64,000 bases of DNA from Flammula alnicola. Lineage: Eukaryota > Basidiomycota > Agaricomycetes > Agaricales > Strophariaceae. The stretch is from positions 1-64,000 of the forward strand of contig JADNRV010000040.1 in the NCBI GenBank assembly GCA_015499995.1, written 5' to 3'. Below, piece after piece: positions 1-11,641 of this stretch; position 1 is the first letter of the stretch; each line of letters starts with the position of its first letter. Under the pieces are notes generated by a model. That model was not told the origin of the DNA, ran no database searches, and saw only the letters and a list, made by a program, of their open reading frames with translations. The position numbers and the translations under genes are program-made.

Positions 1-3000
1 GGGGGGGGGGAAGGGAAGAAGGGCGTACAGAGAGTCGCAGACGCGTTGAAACACGAGATGCTCCGCCCCGGCACGCCAGGCGAGCGGTCTCCATGCGGCG
101 GCGTCTCCAAAGACCACTCCTCAAACTCCTCGGGGTCGTCCTCCTTGGGCAGCGGCGTGTCGAAATCCCACTCGAAAATCATAAGCGGCCGACCTAAGTA
201 CGAAAAACCAAAAGGTCAATAAACCAATCAATCAACAGAGAAAGAAACAAGAGACTCACCAATATACGTCGACACATACTTATCCATAATAACACACCCA
301 AACCACACCCTCCTCCTCTCCCCAAGCTCCCTCTCCCCAAAAATCCTCCCACCAAGGCCCGCGCGTTCCCACCCCTCCGCACTCCGATGCATCCCCAAAT
401 CCTGCGCCATCCGAATGCCCATGCCAATATACGTCCACGCCTGCGCCATCGCCCCAATCCCAATCTCCCTGTACCCCAAGAGCAAAAGCGCCTGGACGGT
501 CGCGGGGCGCGAGGACGCGTACGACGTGTCCAAGAGGATCTTGGCGCTATCGAGGTACTCGTCGCCTGCGGACCACATCATGGCGGGATCCGATGGCGGC
601 GGGGTGGTGAGGGTGTCGTAGCGCGACGCGAGCGCGTACATGGACAGGAGGAGGAGCGGGGGCACGCGCCGGCGCCGGCGGCTGAAGGGCGACGCGCTGT
701 TCGGTGGGTCGGCGTCGTCCGGCGAGTGGGGCGAGTCCGCGTAGGTCCTGCAGGTGCGCAGGCGCGGGTTATATGAGTATGAATTTAATTTAATTTAATT
801 TTTTTGGGAGGTTAGGCTATAACGCACCCAGCTTTATACGACTCCCAAAAACTCTGCTTGTGCACGATCGGGAAGAGCGGCTGCACATACGTGAAGTACA
901 AATCCAGGAGGTGTTCCTGGACCTGCGGCGCGGGGAGCTGCGACACGAACTCCATCTCCAACGAGGTCTCGTCCTCGCCCATCCTGTTGACGGAGCGCGA
1001 GCCGGAGGGCAGGGGCGGCCAGACGCGCGCTTTCGGGAATCGCCTGGAGGTAAGGTATAGGTGCAGCGGTCAGCTTTCTCTCTTTGCATTTCTCTCCGCA
1101 AAACCCAAGTCAAAGCAAAAGCAAAAGCAAAGGAAAAAGCAAAAGCAAAGGAAAAAAACGGCAAGAAAAAAGAGAAGAAGAAGAACAACCCACCAAATCC
1201 CACCCTCATTCCTCCGATCCACCCTCTCCTTATTCCCCAACAAATACAACCCACTCGCCTTGCCATGATACCGCACCTGCTCGTCCTCATTCAAACTCAG
1301 CTGCCCCATCGCCCCCGTGAACTCCTCCTCGCTCTCAGACGTCATACTGTCCCCATCCACACTCGAACTCCTCCTATCTCGTCCTCCTCCGCGTCCTAGT
1401 CTCCCAAGTGCTCCTCCGACGTTATTACTGCCTCCAACACCCACACCCACACCACCACTGCCCCGCCTTCCACCCTGCCCAAAGCGGCCCCGGACCGGAC
1501 TCCCAGACACCCCATACGCGGTCTGCTGCTGCAGCGACACCGCCGACCCAGGCGCCGAATGCGCCGCATACAAGCCCATCCCCGGCTGGAACGCGGGGGA
1601 ATAATCCTCATCGCCCACCCTCCGGCGCTGGCGTCGGCCGCCCGGAGACTGGTTACCGTCGCTCGAGGGCTGCGATGTGGGGCTGTAGGGGTGGCGGTCG
1701 ACGTCGCGGGGCGTGTTATTGAGATTACTGGTGCCGCTATTGTTGTTGTTGTTATCGGGCCGTCGGTCCGTGGCGGGTACAGGTGCTGCTGCTGATGGAG
1801 ACGCGGAGGTGGCTTGCTGGGGGCCAGCAGACGTCGAAGAGGCGGCGGCGGCGGCGGCGTTGAGCATCGTAGAGACACGGTCTTGCCATTCGTTCGAGGG
1901 ACTAGAGGTAGAGGATAAGATTTTAGTCAGAAATGGGTGTGGTCCTTGTGTAAAATAACAGACGCGGAAAGAGGGGAAAGAGAAAGAAAGAAAAATCAAG
2001 ACGTACTGCGTGCTCGTCAAATCGACCTTGTCCGTCTCCGTTTTCTCCTTCTGCCCTCCAGGCAAAGATGTCTCAGAGCTCTGCGCCGAGCGTAGTTTTC
2101 CGCCTACACTGAGCGCGATGTCTTCCCTTTTTCGCCCTTTGACGCCGTAGGGGGAGTTGTCGACGCGCGTGATGATTTCTTTCGCGAGGGGGTCCTATGA
2201 GAGGAGAGAGGCGAGATGAGCATGGGATCGAGATGTACGAGAAGAGGAGAGGAGCAGAAGGAGAAGGCGAAGCAGAACGTCAAAAGAGACAGCGTCAACA
2301 ACAAGCGCGGCTCGGCAACGAATGACATAAACCGTCCACCCTCACACATGGACAGGCGGTGCCGCACCCGCGCCCGCTGCCATCCCAAATATCCCAAATA
2401 CATATCTCGCCTTGACAACAGTCGCCCGTCGCTCATCGAACCACACCAATATCCACAACAACACCATAGCAAAACTCAAACTCACCTTGCCGATATCGCG
2501 CAAGAGCGACTGGGCGCGCGCGTCGCTCGTCGCGAGCATGATGCCAAGCAGGGCTTCGGTCTGATGCAAGCGGGCCTCGATGGCGTCGATGTACCCCTTT
2601 GGCGGGCCGCGTTTCCGCGAGGGGCCGAGGAAGGTGCATGCTGTGTGTTGAAAGGGGGGTAGGTCAGTGAGTGTAGGGTATGTATGATACACAGGGGCAC
2701 GAAAGCAAGGAAGTGGGACAGCCGACGGGATATTGGAGACAGACGTACGAGTACCGAGCATTATACAGTTCTTGCAGGGCTCGCTGGGGCCGGTGCGTTC
2801 GCATTTGCATTTGGACTTGCGGCATTGGTCACAAGCTGGGGAAGGGGAAGCAAGGGGTACATAGAGGAGGAGATAATCAGATCACCCGTGCGTGCGGACG
2901 TATATAGCGGAAGGGGAAACACCGACGTACCTTTACTGCTCCTCCGTCTGACGGTGCGGTCGTTGGCAGCGTTCGCGGTCGAGCCAGGATAGCTGGCCAG

Positions 3001-3339
3001 CGCCTGATCGGAGGGTATTTCAGCGAGGTCGTCGTATTCGTCGCTGTACGACATGGCTCGTTGGGGGTCGTCTAGGTAGAAATGGGTGGCACCACGGCCG
3101 TTTTCGTTTATTATTGCGCTGTTGACTCTTGGGGGGAGGTGGGATACGACGGCGGCGGTGGAATGTGGCGGCCAGTGGGGAGAATCAAAGTCTGAGCCGA
3201 AGCGGTAGAGGGGGGAGTGAGAAAGAGGGCCGTGGGACGCGTGAAACTTGAATTGAAAAGCGGAGGGCAGCGAAGGAGACAAATCGGGCGAAGAGCTCCC
3301 TTCGGTCTTCACTGGTCGGTATTCTACATGCATGGCCAT
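1..3339 (-). CDS. Zn(II)2Cys6 fungal-specific transcription factor, C-terminus cut by window edge
   Basis: Predicted nuclear DNA-binding regulator. Exons read 3339-2931, 2835-2748, 2640-2486, 2194-2007, 1901-1194, 1043-828, 747-260 and 193 to beyond base 1; all phases join. Exons 1-3 rebuild a complete CX2CX6CX8CX2CX6C zinc cluster (starts ACDQCRKSKCKC, ends TPC), followed by the basic linker and short coiled coil typical of these factors (RKRGPPKGYIDAIEARLHQ). A disordered Ala/Asn/Gly-rich stretch follows in exon 5. Exons 5-8 match the fungal_trans (middle homology) domain as I know it: RYHGKASGLYLL, RFPKARVWPPLPSGS, LYFTYVQPLFPIVHKQSFW, then MGIRMAQDLGMHR. The start was chosen as the first ATG in the frame of exon 1; the 408 nt of exon 1 upstream of the cluster are acidic and Ser/Pro-rich. 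Target genes cannot be inferred. Family assignment is firm; the 3' end lies outside the window. Confidence 0.88.
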
Positions 3340-3572
3340 TGGGGGTGTTGTCGACGGAGCGGAATTGAGTGTGTATGGCTCTACTTGTACTCTCCTCTCT
3401 CTCCCTCAAATGAATTGAACCCGACCGACCGACAAACTCTCAAAAAATCGCATTCCAAACGACAGATTCAAGATCTCCTTAGGAGCTTATGTCATTACAC
3501 GTGCTAATATCCCCCCTTAAAGGTCCACCGCCCGATCTCTCTTCATTCCCTTTGCTCAGTGCGCAGTTCGTT

Positions 3573-4142
3573 ATGGTCAATGCCCAGCTGTGTCTCTCTC
3601 TTCTTCTCTCTGTCCCTCTCCTATACCCCCACCGCTATTCTCACCGACTGGGAACAAGTACTGACACGACCCTCTATCATTGGAACACGCATCATCAAAT
3701 TTCACATCTACAGCAAATCTCGCCAGATCTCCAAGATCGCCGAGCAAACAAACACTGGCACCTCGACGGCATAAAAATAATTTATTCAGCTTGCAGGTCC
3801 ACCGGTGCGAGCATCAAATTCCGTACGCGTCACATCCCCCTCCTTATGGTAGCGACGAGTTTAATCGACTCGACTTGCCCTTTTCGGACGAGCCCCACTC
3901 CAGCCCTGACTATGCATTCAACGAAAATGGGACATCTTTCTCAAGGTAGGCGCTCCCCGCCTCCAAGCCAACTCAAGCCACAGGCTCGGCAGTCCACTGG
4001 CGTCACCTTGCCTAATATTTCTATGGCTATGGCTATCACTGTGGTCGACGTGCCGGACGGCTCTTTAGGGTCTCTTCAATTATTCGAAGAATACAAACCC
4101 ACCGTAATGGGTTCACCTGTTCCATTCCAAATGTTTACCTGA
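3573..4142 (+). CDS. Possible small hypothetical ORF divergent from the Zn2Cys6 gene
   Basis: An open frame of 217 codons runs 3489-4142; I place the start at the internal ATG at 3573 because the product then begins with a hydrophobic, signal-like segment (MVNAQLCLSLLLSVPLLYP). No domain is recognised. It overlaps the first unit of a decayed 0.5 kb tandem repeat whose two other copies do not keep the frame open, and a second overlapping frame (3680-3949) is also open and has more protein-like composition. It may be non-coding. Low confidence; length of the open frame is the only support. Confidence 0.2.
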   Translation: MVNAQLCLSLLLSVPLLYPHRYSHRLGTSTDTTLYHWNTHHQISHLQQISPDLQDRRANKHWHLDGIKIIYSACRSTGASIKFRTRHIPLLMVATSLIDSTCPFRTSPTPALTMHSTKMGHLSQGRRSPPPSQLKPQARQSTGVTLPNISMAMAITVVDVPDGSLGSLQLFEEYKPTVMGSPVPFQMFT

Positions 4143-5310
4143 ATAACAACAACAACAACACAACTCGAATATCAACGTTTGGATAGATCTCCCTCTCCCA
4201 TCGTGCCATCACGTTTATGGAGCTTACTAGGGCGGAATCAACGAAACGCACCCATGCATCGACATGTCTCTTTTTCCGCTTCCTTTCGAATTAGAATTCT
4301 TCACGCATAAGTATATTCCACGAAGATCACCAGCAATGCGAGCATCAAATTCCGTACACGCCAATTTTAACGACTCGACTTCTTTGGGACTTTGGGACAG
4401 GCCTTCGCCGTGAGGGTCTCCTCGTTCTCGTTCTCGAGGTGATATCAAGATCCCCTGTCAACTCTCTTTTCTTCCAGCCCTGGACCGCATTCGTCTTTCT
4501 CAACGTAAGCGCTCTCCAACAAGCCAGGTCAGTTCTGAGTTCATCTGTCACTCTGCGTCACCTTGCCTATTCCTATTCCTATTCCTATTTCTAATCATGA
4601 CGGGTTCAACTGTTCCATTCCAAATGTTTAACAACAACAACAACAACAACAACAACACAACGCGAATACTAACGTTTAGATAGATCTCCCCCTCTCATAG
4701 TGCCATCACGCTCACTAGGAGTCTAGGACGGAATCGACGAAACGCACCATGCCTCGTCTCTTTTTCCGCTTCCTTTCCAATTAGAATTCTTCATAGGTAC
4801 GTATATTCCACGAAGATCACCAGCAGTGCGAGCATCAAATTCCGTACACGCCAATTTTAACGACTCGGCCTCCGAGACTTTGAGACAGGCCTTCGCCGTG
4901 AGGGTCTCCTCGTTCTCGTTCTCGAGGTGGTATCAAGATCCCCCGTCAACTCTCTTTTCTTCCAGCCCTGGACCGCATTCGTCTTTCTCAACGTAAGCGC
5001 TCTCCAACAAGCCAGCTCATGCCTCAGTTCATCCGTCACTGCGTCACCTTGCCTATTCCTATTCCTATTCCTATTCCTACTCTATTCCTATTTCTATTCC
5101 TATTTCTGTCACTTTGCCAGGCGACGTGCCCACCCGGCCTGCTTCGGGTCTCCCCCAACTTCAAAAACAAAACAACAAAACAAAAATAAAACAGGACTCG
5201 GAAGCCTTGGACTTGGACTTGTTAATACCCACCGTGACGGATCCAGATATCCATTCTGAATGTTTATGTTTTAAATTTACAAACGCCAATACATATTAAC
5301 GTCCAGATCC
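3806..5310. repeat. Three diverged ~0.5 kb tandem repeat units
   Basis: The same string (GCATCAAATTCCGTAC) starts units at 3811, 4342 and 4832, so the period is about 530 and 490 bp. Each unit then carries shared blocks: a CTATTCCTATTCC microsatellite, a GTTCCATTCCAAATGTTT block, an AAC trinucleotide run (units 1 and 2), a GATAGATCTCCC block and TTAGAATTCTTCA. Units 2 and 3 are much closer to each other than to unit 1, so duplication was stepwise. Nothing resembling a transposase or terminal repeat is seen. Confidence 0.8.
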
Positions 5311-5817
5311 TCTCTCCCTCCACTCCACCCCACCCTCTCGCGCCCCTCCGGTTAATCACAATCACAATCACAATTAAAAGTCAAGTCAAACGGAATCAAC
5401 CGTGGCTTCGCTTCGTGCTTCGTCTGTTTTTTTCTTCTCCTTTCCTTCCTTCCCTCTAGATACATAGACCTTTTCGAACACAGAACCCATCAACGTTCGA
5501 ATTCAAGAACAAGAATCAAACATAGAATTGGCTAACGCACTCGTTCCTTCGAATTCCTAATAAGCAACACGCAGATCACCGCGCGCCGCATAACTCTAAC
5601 TCATCTCATCTATCTGTCATGATATCGATTCCCTTGCATCGCGTCCTTGTGTCTGAATCATCTCAGTTCCAAGAATTTCTTTCTTTTCTTTTCTTTTCTT
5701 TCTTTTAATGAACGCCAGAAACCGCAGGAAATGAAAACAACGCGTAACGCTCCCATGCGCACTCGAGCTTGAAGCCTAAGCCGCGGACATCGAAATTCTG
5801 AGAAGAAGGTCGTCCAA

Positions 5818-5852
5818 GCAACTTGAGCAACTTGAGCAACTTGAGCAACTTG
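5818..5852. repeat. 12-bp minisatellite
   Basis: The unit CAACTTGAGCAA (period 12) is repeated about three times without interruption. Because the period is a multiple of three, it yields short repeat peptides in several frames of the minus strand, which should not be taken as a gene. Confidence 0.85.
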
Positions 5853-6639
5853 AACGTGAACGCAAGTTCGCCGCGCCACGATGGATACATATGTGTACTT
5901 ACTTGGAGACACAGAATAATATTAATCATGGACTAGGCCATGATAGATGAATATTGAATACCAGTGTCAACGAGCCCTTTCCGTGGCCATTCAAGTTCCT
6001 CATCGACACCGCGAGCTATGGACCCGTCTGACTCGGATCTCCACGCACGTCAACGCGTCACGCGCCCTCTGCCAAATCGCACATGGATATCGATATCGAT
6101 ATCTCGGCATGTTGTAACGACCTGTCGCTCGCATTCTTCCATTCAAGTTTCGTCGACGGCGTTACTGGCCAACCGCCCTAGTTCGGGAGGGGAGAGAATG
6201 GCGACGCGTGGTGACATCTCCGACGACGACGATGTAAAATTTAAAGTGAGCCTAATCAAGGTAAGTAGTACTGAATCATGAGATCCAGGTAAATAAGTAA
6301 TCGGGAGGTAGATAGGACTAGGATCCAGTAAGCTCAGGCTGTAAGCTTGGCATCATGCTCACTCACAACGTCGTTCATGTATTCCACGGGTGCACTGGGA
6401 TCCGTATGTACGACCTCGAGCCGACCAGCATATGTAGTCTGCAGGGATCGGTAAATACTCAATATTCAATTTATGCCGTCCGAATACTGCAGATTAGACT
6501 CGGATACCAACCGGCATCCCCACCGCTCACGCGTCGCATCGCGTCGATATACTTACACGCTGCGCCACTTGAAACCTAGCGATGCTCCCCTACTAGTAAT
6601 TGAAAATATTCACTACTATCGCACATAACTCTCATTAAT

Positions 6640-6751
6640 CCTATCAGATAAACTTCACCAGCCACCCAACCGACTGATCACCGTGCATACAGCTCTCGAT
6701 CCTATGACTCCTATCAGATAAAGTTCGCCAACCCATCAATCGACTGACCCC
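6640..6751. repeat. Direct duplication with 70-bp period
   Basis: Blocks starting CCTATCAGATAAA at 6640 and CCTATCAGATAAA at 6710 continue in parallel for about 40 bp with a few substitutions (CACCAGCCACCCAACCGACTGA against CGCCAACCCATCAATCGACTGA shown here only as short strings). No coding potential is seen. Confidence 0.7.
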
Positions 6752-8365
6752 GTTGCCGTCGCCGTTCCCCAGCCGTATCCCCACACCGAAGTGCGGTACG
6801 GTAACGTATTTATGTCGGGTTTCATTACGGTCCTTATTAGTGAAGCAAGTCTGCTCAGGCTCGTCCGGGCACTGCATATGCACGAATTACTACTTCTCCG
6901 AGCCTTCTCTCCTAAGTATCGAGCCTACCATTGGAACTTCCTGCCTGTAGAACGCGTAAAATACTCGTCAAGGCCCCCGCCCACCTCCCTGACCACGACG
7001 TGCCTCCGAGTCCCTGATCTGATCATGATCATGTTCGAAGAAGTTCAGCCCTGTAGATTGCAATGGAATCACATTGGCCCCGACCCCGACGTGTGCTGAA
7101 CTTGCCTCTTTCGACATCAATCATCAATATGGTGGCCATAGTATCCGTGTGGGGGTCGGGGGTGGCGAGAACCTGGACCTCCTCCCTCGCGCGGCCCTTG
7201 GCCCTTTTCCTGCTCACCTGATCCGTATCGCACTGTCCATGCCGGTGCCGAGTGATCATGACTGACAAAATCACCACCTGTTGGTTTCCTTTTTTTTTCA
7301 CAGTTATATTCTTCTCGTGTCTATTATGTATCTATCACGATGACTGGTCGACATACCTTCCTTCCAAGTTCCTTACCGACTAAATGGCTGGGCTTGGCTC
7401 GAGTTCCTTCACAGAATAAGCCCTCAAATCATTTCTACCCTGCGACTCGGGCTCGCCGTGGGGCATGCCCGAGGGTAGCAAATGCCTGTGCGCCCAGCAT
7501 GCGATGATCTCGACATGTGGACTTATTTTAAAAAAAAATAAAAATCGAACGCAAGCAATCCGTCGGCAAGTTCTCGCCTGTTCTCGCTCCACCTCTATCA
7601 GATCAAAAGAAATTTAGGCTCCCTCGACGCCTTCAATAACTTGATAAGCAAGCGCGATAGAGGAAAGAAAGCTTAGCGGCACGGTAAAAAAACAGCCAAA
7701 TTTGTTTAGTGGGTCGCCGGTGTTTGTCTGAGAGAAGGCGAGAAAAGGTCCGAGGAGGAAAGCCCGATGGTCGGACACAATGCGCCACACACTGGCGGCC
7801 GCTCGGCCGTCACACTGCGTCACTACTTATCAGCGCACCCCGATGGCCAAACTCCCTCACCATATATGATCAACGACGAAGCGATCACAACACATTACAA
7901 ATTTCGATACCTAAATCTCGGAGCCAGATGGTGACGACGACGACGACGACGATAATTATTAATCAGACTATGGTCATCCATTGCAGTCAAAAAAATTGTT
8001 TTGCATATTCTCAGCAGCAAATGCGAATTACGCGCGCACAGCGAGCGACTCGGAAAGACTTCGGACACGTCTGACTGTACACTGTCATCCCACGTCATCC
8101 ATTGTGATCCCAAACTCAAAATTTCTGGAGACGGCCCACTTTACTTACACTTTAAAGCGGTGGTATCCTGTGGTACCCGAACCGGCCTCCCCATCGGCCC
8201 GCTCGCGTCAACTGCACGTCAGCCCTTCTAGCTTTCCTCCTTATAGCTCCCTCCAGGACCTTATGTGCTTTCACCTATCCGCCAATCGCTTCCACGGGCA
8301 CCCGCTATTGGACCGGTTGGAACAAAACATATCATATTTAAATTTAGACAGCCTCTTACACATAT

Positions 8366-8425
8366 GCGCAACATACATGCGCCAGGTGCACTCAGGCGCA
8401 ACATACATGCGCCAGGTGCACTCAG
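8366..8425. repeat. Perfect 30-bp tandem duplication
   Basis: Two identical 30-bp copies, 8366-8395 and 8396-8425, beginning GCGCAACATACATGCG, followed by a 7-base start of a third copy. The identity indicates a recent or artefactual duplication. Confidence 0.9.
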
Positions 8426-9404
8426 GCGCAACGGCAAGCCCTGCGTGCCAGAATTCGATTCTCGTCGAATCTCGAACGGAACGTCTATCAAAGGCCTAAC
8501 CGGATCTGTCGTTTCCTCCCTGAACGAACTCCTGGAAAGGTTTACATCATAATACAGAAAACTAGAAGGAGATCTAGGCCACCTTGACAGAAAGGAAGGA
8601 AATCCATAGGCTCGCGAAGACATGCCTCCAGGGTCTCCCCCAACACGAGAACAAAGGAAACCAAAATGCGCTAGCAGCACCTCCATGGTCCTGGCCACGC
8701 GCCTACCCCGAGGGGTGAGTAGCTACATCCCTGTATTACATCTCAGGACAAACGCACCGCTTCTTTTGTCTTTTAGGTTCAATATTCGCTCTAGTTCTGA
8801 AAGAACGCGTCAAGCACGGCACTGCCAGCTAGCCCACGAGACACCGTCACCCGACTATCCCTACATCATGTATACACCTTTTTAGCAGACTGTTTCGGTG
8901 CTGATGCAGGAGAACGTCCACATAATCTGAACGTCCACCGTCATATCGTGGATTCGCTTCCTATCAAAGTGGACCCGGTGATCGCATTTTCTTAATACTG
9001 AAGCCTATTTCTACAGAAAGGTGCTAGAAAAGCCAACGAAAGCCAGCGAAACTGCTCCAGAATTCTACTTCTAGCTCTCTTGGATGCTCGGCGAGTTCCC
9101 AGAGTCCCCTTGGGTGCCCCGTCTCAATAAATTTATTCGACCTAACGCTGATAGAACATGTGCACCGTACATTGTGTAGCAGGATTTCGCAAGATACCTC
9201 GCCGCTTGCTGCCGTTAACATCGCGATGCCGACTGGATCACGAAATACTTATGTGGACCGTGGAACGTATGATATCATGATGAAAGAGAGGTGCTGACCC
9301 CCAAGTGCCTCGGCGCGGTCCGACCTCCGGTGAGGTCTTGAGTGCCATTTGTTTATACCTCTACGAGCCTGCGTCGGTCACAGCACCCGACGTTGTCAGT
9401 GAGT

Positions 9405-9898
9405 GGATAAAACTATTCAGAAACCCTGTTTCTGGGGTTTCTGTGATTGCCGACATATGCCGTTGATGGCAAACGTGTCGGCGATTGAAATTAATTTGAT
9501 GAACTTAGTGTTTCCCCGCTGCCTGCGATGTCAATGGTTGCAATTTTGTCCGCAAGAATGCATATTTGATCTATATAAATATATCTAAGAAAGAAAATGA
9601 GATTTAATTTGCAGGGATAATGGTAGAAGTCGGAGATAAGACCCAGAAAGGCCGTCTAGCAGCTTGGAATGCTCCCAAGAGATGCTGTACGCCAAATTTT
9701 GGCCCAGAAAATATTCGACAAACGAGAGAAGCATTATTGGAGGTAATTACATGGTTGAATGTACGAATTTACATGAGGAATTGTTATATCTAGGGGCATA
9801 ACGGACCAGTCACAGGGAGCGGCCATCAATCGGCAGACTCGCATTACGGAAATTTCCGCAGAAACCCTCAGAAACGGGGTTTCTGAATAGTTTTATCC
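9405..9898. mobile_element. 494-bp non-autonomous TIR transposon with 9-bp target duplication
   Basis: Ends are inverted repeats of about 39-40 bp: left 9405-9443 and right 9859-9898 start GGATAAAACTATTCAGAAAC and differ by one substitution and one 1-bp indel. Each TIR contains its own short inverted repeat (CAGAAACCC...GGGTTTCTG). The element is bracketed by a perfect direct repeat TCAGTGAGT at 9396-9404 and 9899-9907. A 9-bp duplication is typical of Mutator-like (MULE) transposition. The interior has no transposase-length frame, so it would need a transposase in trans. Family assignment is inference from the duplication length. Confidence 0.88.
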
Positions 9899-10781
9899 TC
9901 AGTGAGTTGACTGTACTGTTCTGGGAACGTCACTGTCCGACGGTGCGCATAAATGTTTATGCGTTCCGAAGTATGAGATCATCGACCGCCGGCTAGGGAA
10001 CTTCGACATTGCGAAGAATTGGTCTCTCAAGACGTTCTAATTCAACGGCACATAGCGGCCTACGGCACTTGAGTGAATTACCGCCAAGTCATCAATCTAT
10101 TCAGCCAAAGGCATACATTTATTCTTCAAAAGGACTGCGAATACAAAAAATCTCACCGTTTGATAACCCAACAGTCACATACGAAGCTTCGATGATGGAA
10201 TAGATATCTCTATGGAACAAAGCGGAGTACCTTCTTTCATTTCTTTGTTCCTTCCAACTTTCTAGAACTGAAATATCAACTCGTTCCCCGTTTCGTCCCA
10301 CAAGCTGATTCTAGCTGACTATGTCATTTCGTGAATTGTGCTCAAACTCCGGCCTGCTAATCCACGCACCTCATCATTCATGTCCCTGATGAAAACCGTT
10401 ATCACGACATCAGATATGTCTTATTTTCTCGTCCAGAAACCTGGAACTGAAGTTACTGAACTGGCACCCTTCGAATTCTCAGCTCAAAAATGAGATAAAA
10501 ATAGACCGACGCCCACATTATGACGTGAAGCTGTAAGTCTCTTCGCTTTCCACGTTCATGCCAGTATTTTACTGAGAACTTGCTCAGAACGCGACTGTCG
10601 CAAAAAATTCTAGAAAGGCTGATTCCAGAGTTGCAGGCCAGCTCGTGTACTTATGCCGTAGGATTTACCGATCGCTGGCGGGTGCCGAGGATGCCGAGGG
10701 TCCACGTGACTCTCGATTTACAAGGTCACGTGTGCGCTGCGCGCCTCCACCAACGCGGCGGGCAGCGCGCTCTCGACGCTC

Positions 10782-11641
10782 TTGCCTTGGGACGGACGGA
10801 TTGCCTTGGGACAGACGGATTACGGATTGATGGCTCGGAGATAAGTACGAATAAAATGCTATGAATAAAACGCGCCCAAAAATAGTTTTTCTTCGACAGC
10901 GCCTGTTGTTCGGCGCCTGTTGTTCGGGTCCTTCCCACCGCCTCTCGCGCGCCCTCCCCTGCCCCCTCTTCGATTAGACACTCGATTAGACACTTACAAC
11001 ACTTATACAGCTGATATAAAATATATAATGGTTGTAAAATGCGATATACCCTTTGATATGACAAATGACATGAATGAATTGCATGAATGCCCTCAATAAG
11101 CTAAAATCACCCGGTTCGCTCATATAAGTATTGTTCTGGCAGCATAAGTAGTCATAAGAACTTATTTTCGAACAATTTACCGTAAATCAGCTCGATTTAC
11201 GGTCAATTTACAGCGAACCCGAGCTGGTTCACGACCCCATTTGCTTATTTTCAATTCCTCAGAGGTCCCTTGACCCTGACAGGGCCCTGTTCGGCTCATG
11301 AACGCACAGCTGTCAGGTGCCGAAACCATGTAAAAAAGGTGCAGAGGGGTTTCCTTGAGGCCTCTGTGCTTGCAAAATTCTCTGCAATAAATTTTTGTAC
11401 TTTAATTTACAGGCATCTGAAGCAGGCATCTGAAGCTGAAAACCTCGAAAATGGCTTGTTTCCGAGGCTCAAAATTCCAAAATTTGCCTCACAATGTACT
11501 TTACTATTTCGCGGCACGTCTTGTCGCGGCACGTCTTGCCAAGCCGAAAATGACATTCTCGCATTTCCCTTTCGAGTTTCGTGGGTTCTCGCATCAGGGT
11601 TACACATGTCACGTGCCAGGCGTAAATCCAGGCGTAAATCC
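10782..11641. repeat. Cluster of short perfect tandem duplications
   Basis: Six two-copy tandem duplications lie within 860 bp: period 19 at 10782-10820, period 14 at 10899-10926, period 12 at 10971-10995, period 13 at 11411-11436, period 15 at 11511-11538 and period 12 at 11616-11641. Copies are identical or nearly so, and the units are unrelated in sequence, so this is a local tendency to duplicate rather than one repeat family. Confidence 0.8.

Noticed and set aside
387..1400. Plus-strand open frames opposite the first transcription factor
   Set aside because: They mirror Arg/Pro/Ser-rich coding on the minus strand, where the fungal_trans motifs are.
8366..8425. CRISPR-like direct repeats
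   Set aside because: Only two adjacent copies without spacers, in a eukaryotic genome; a simple tandem duplication.
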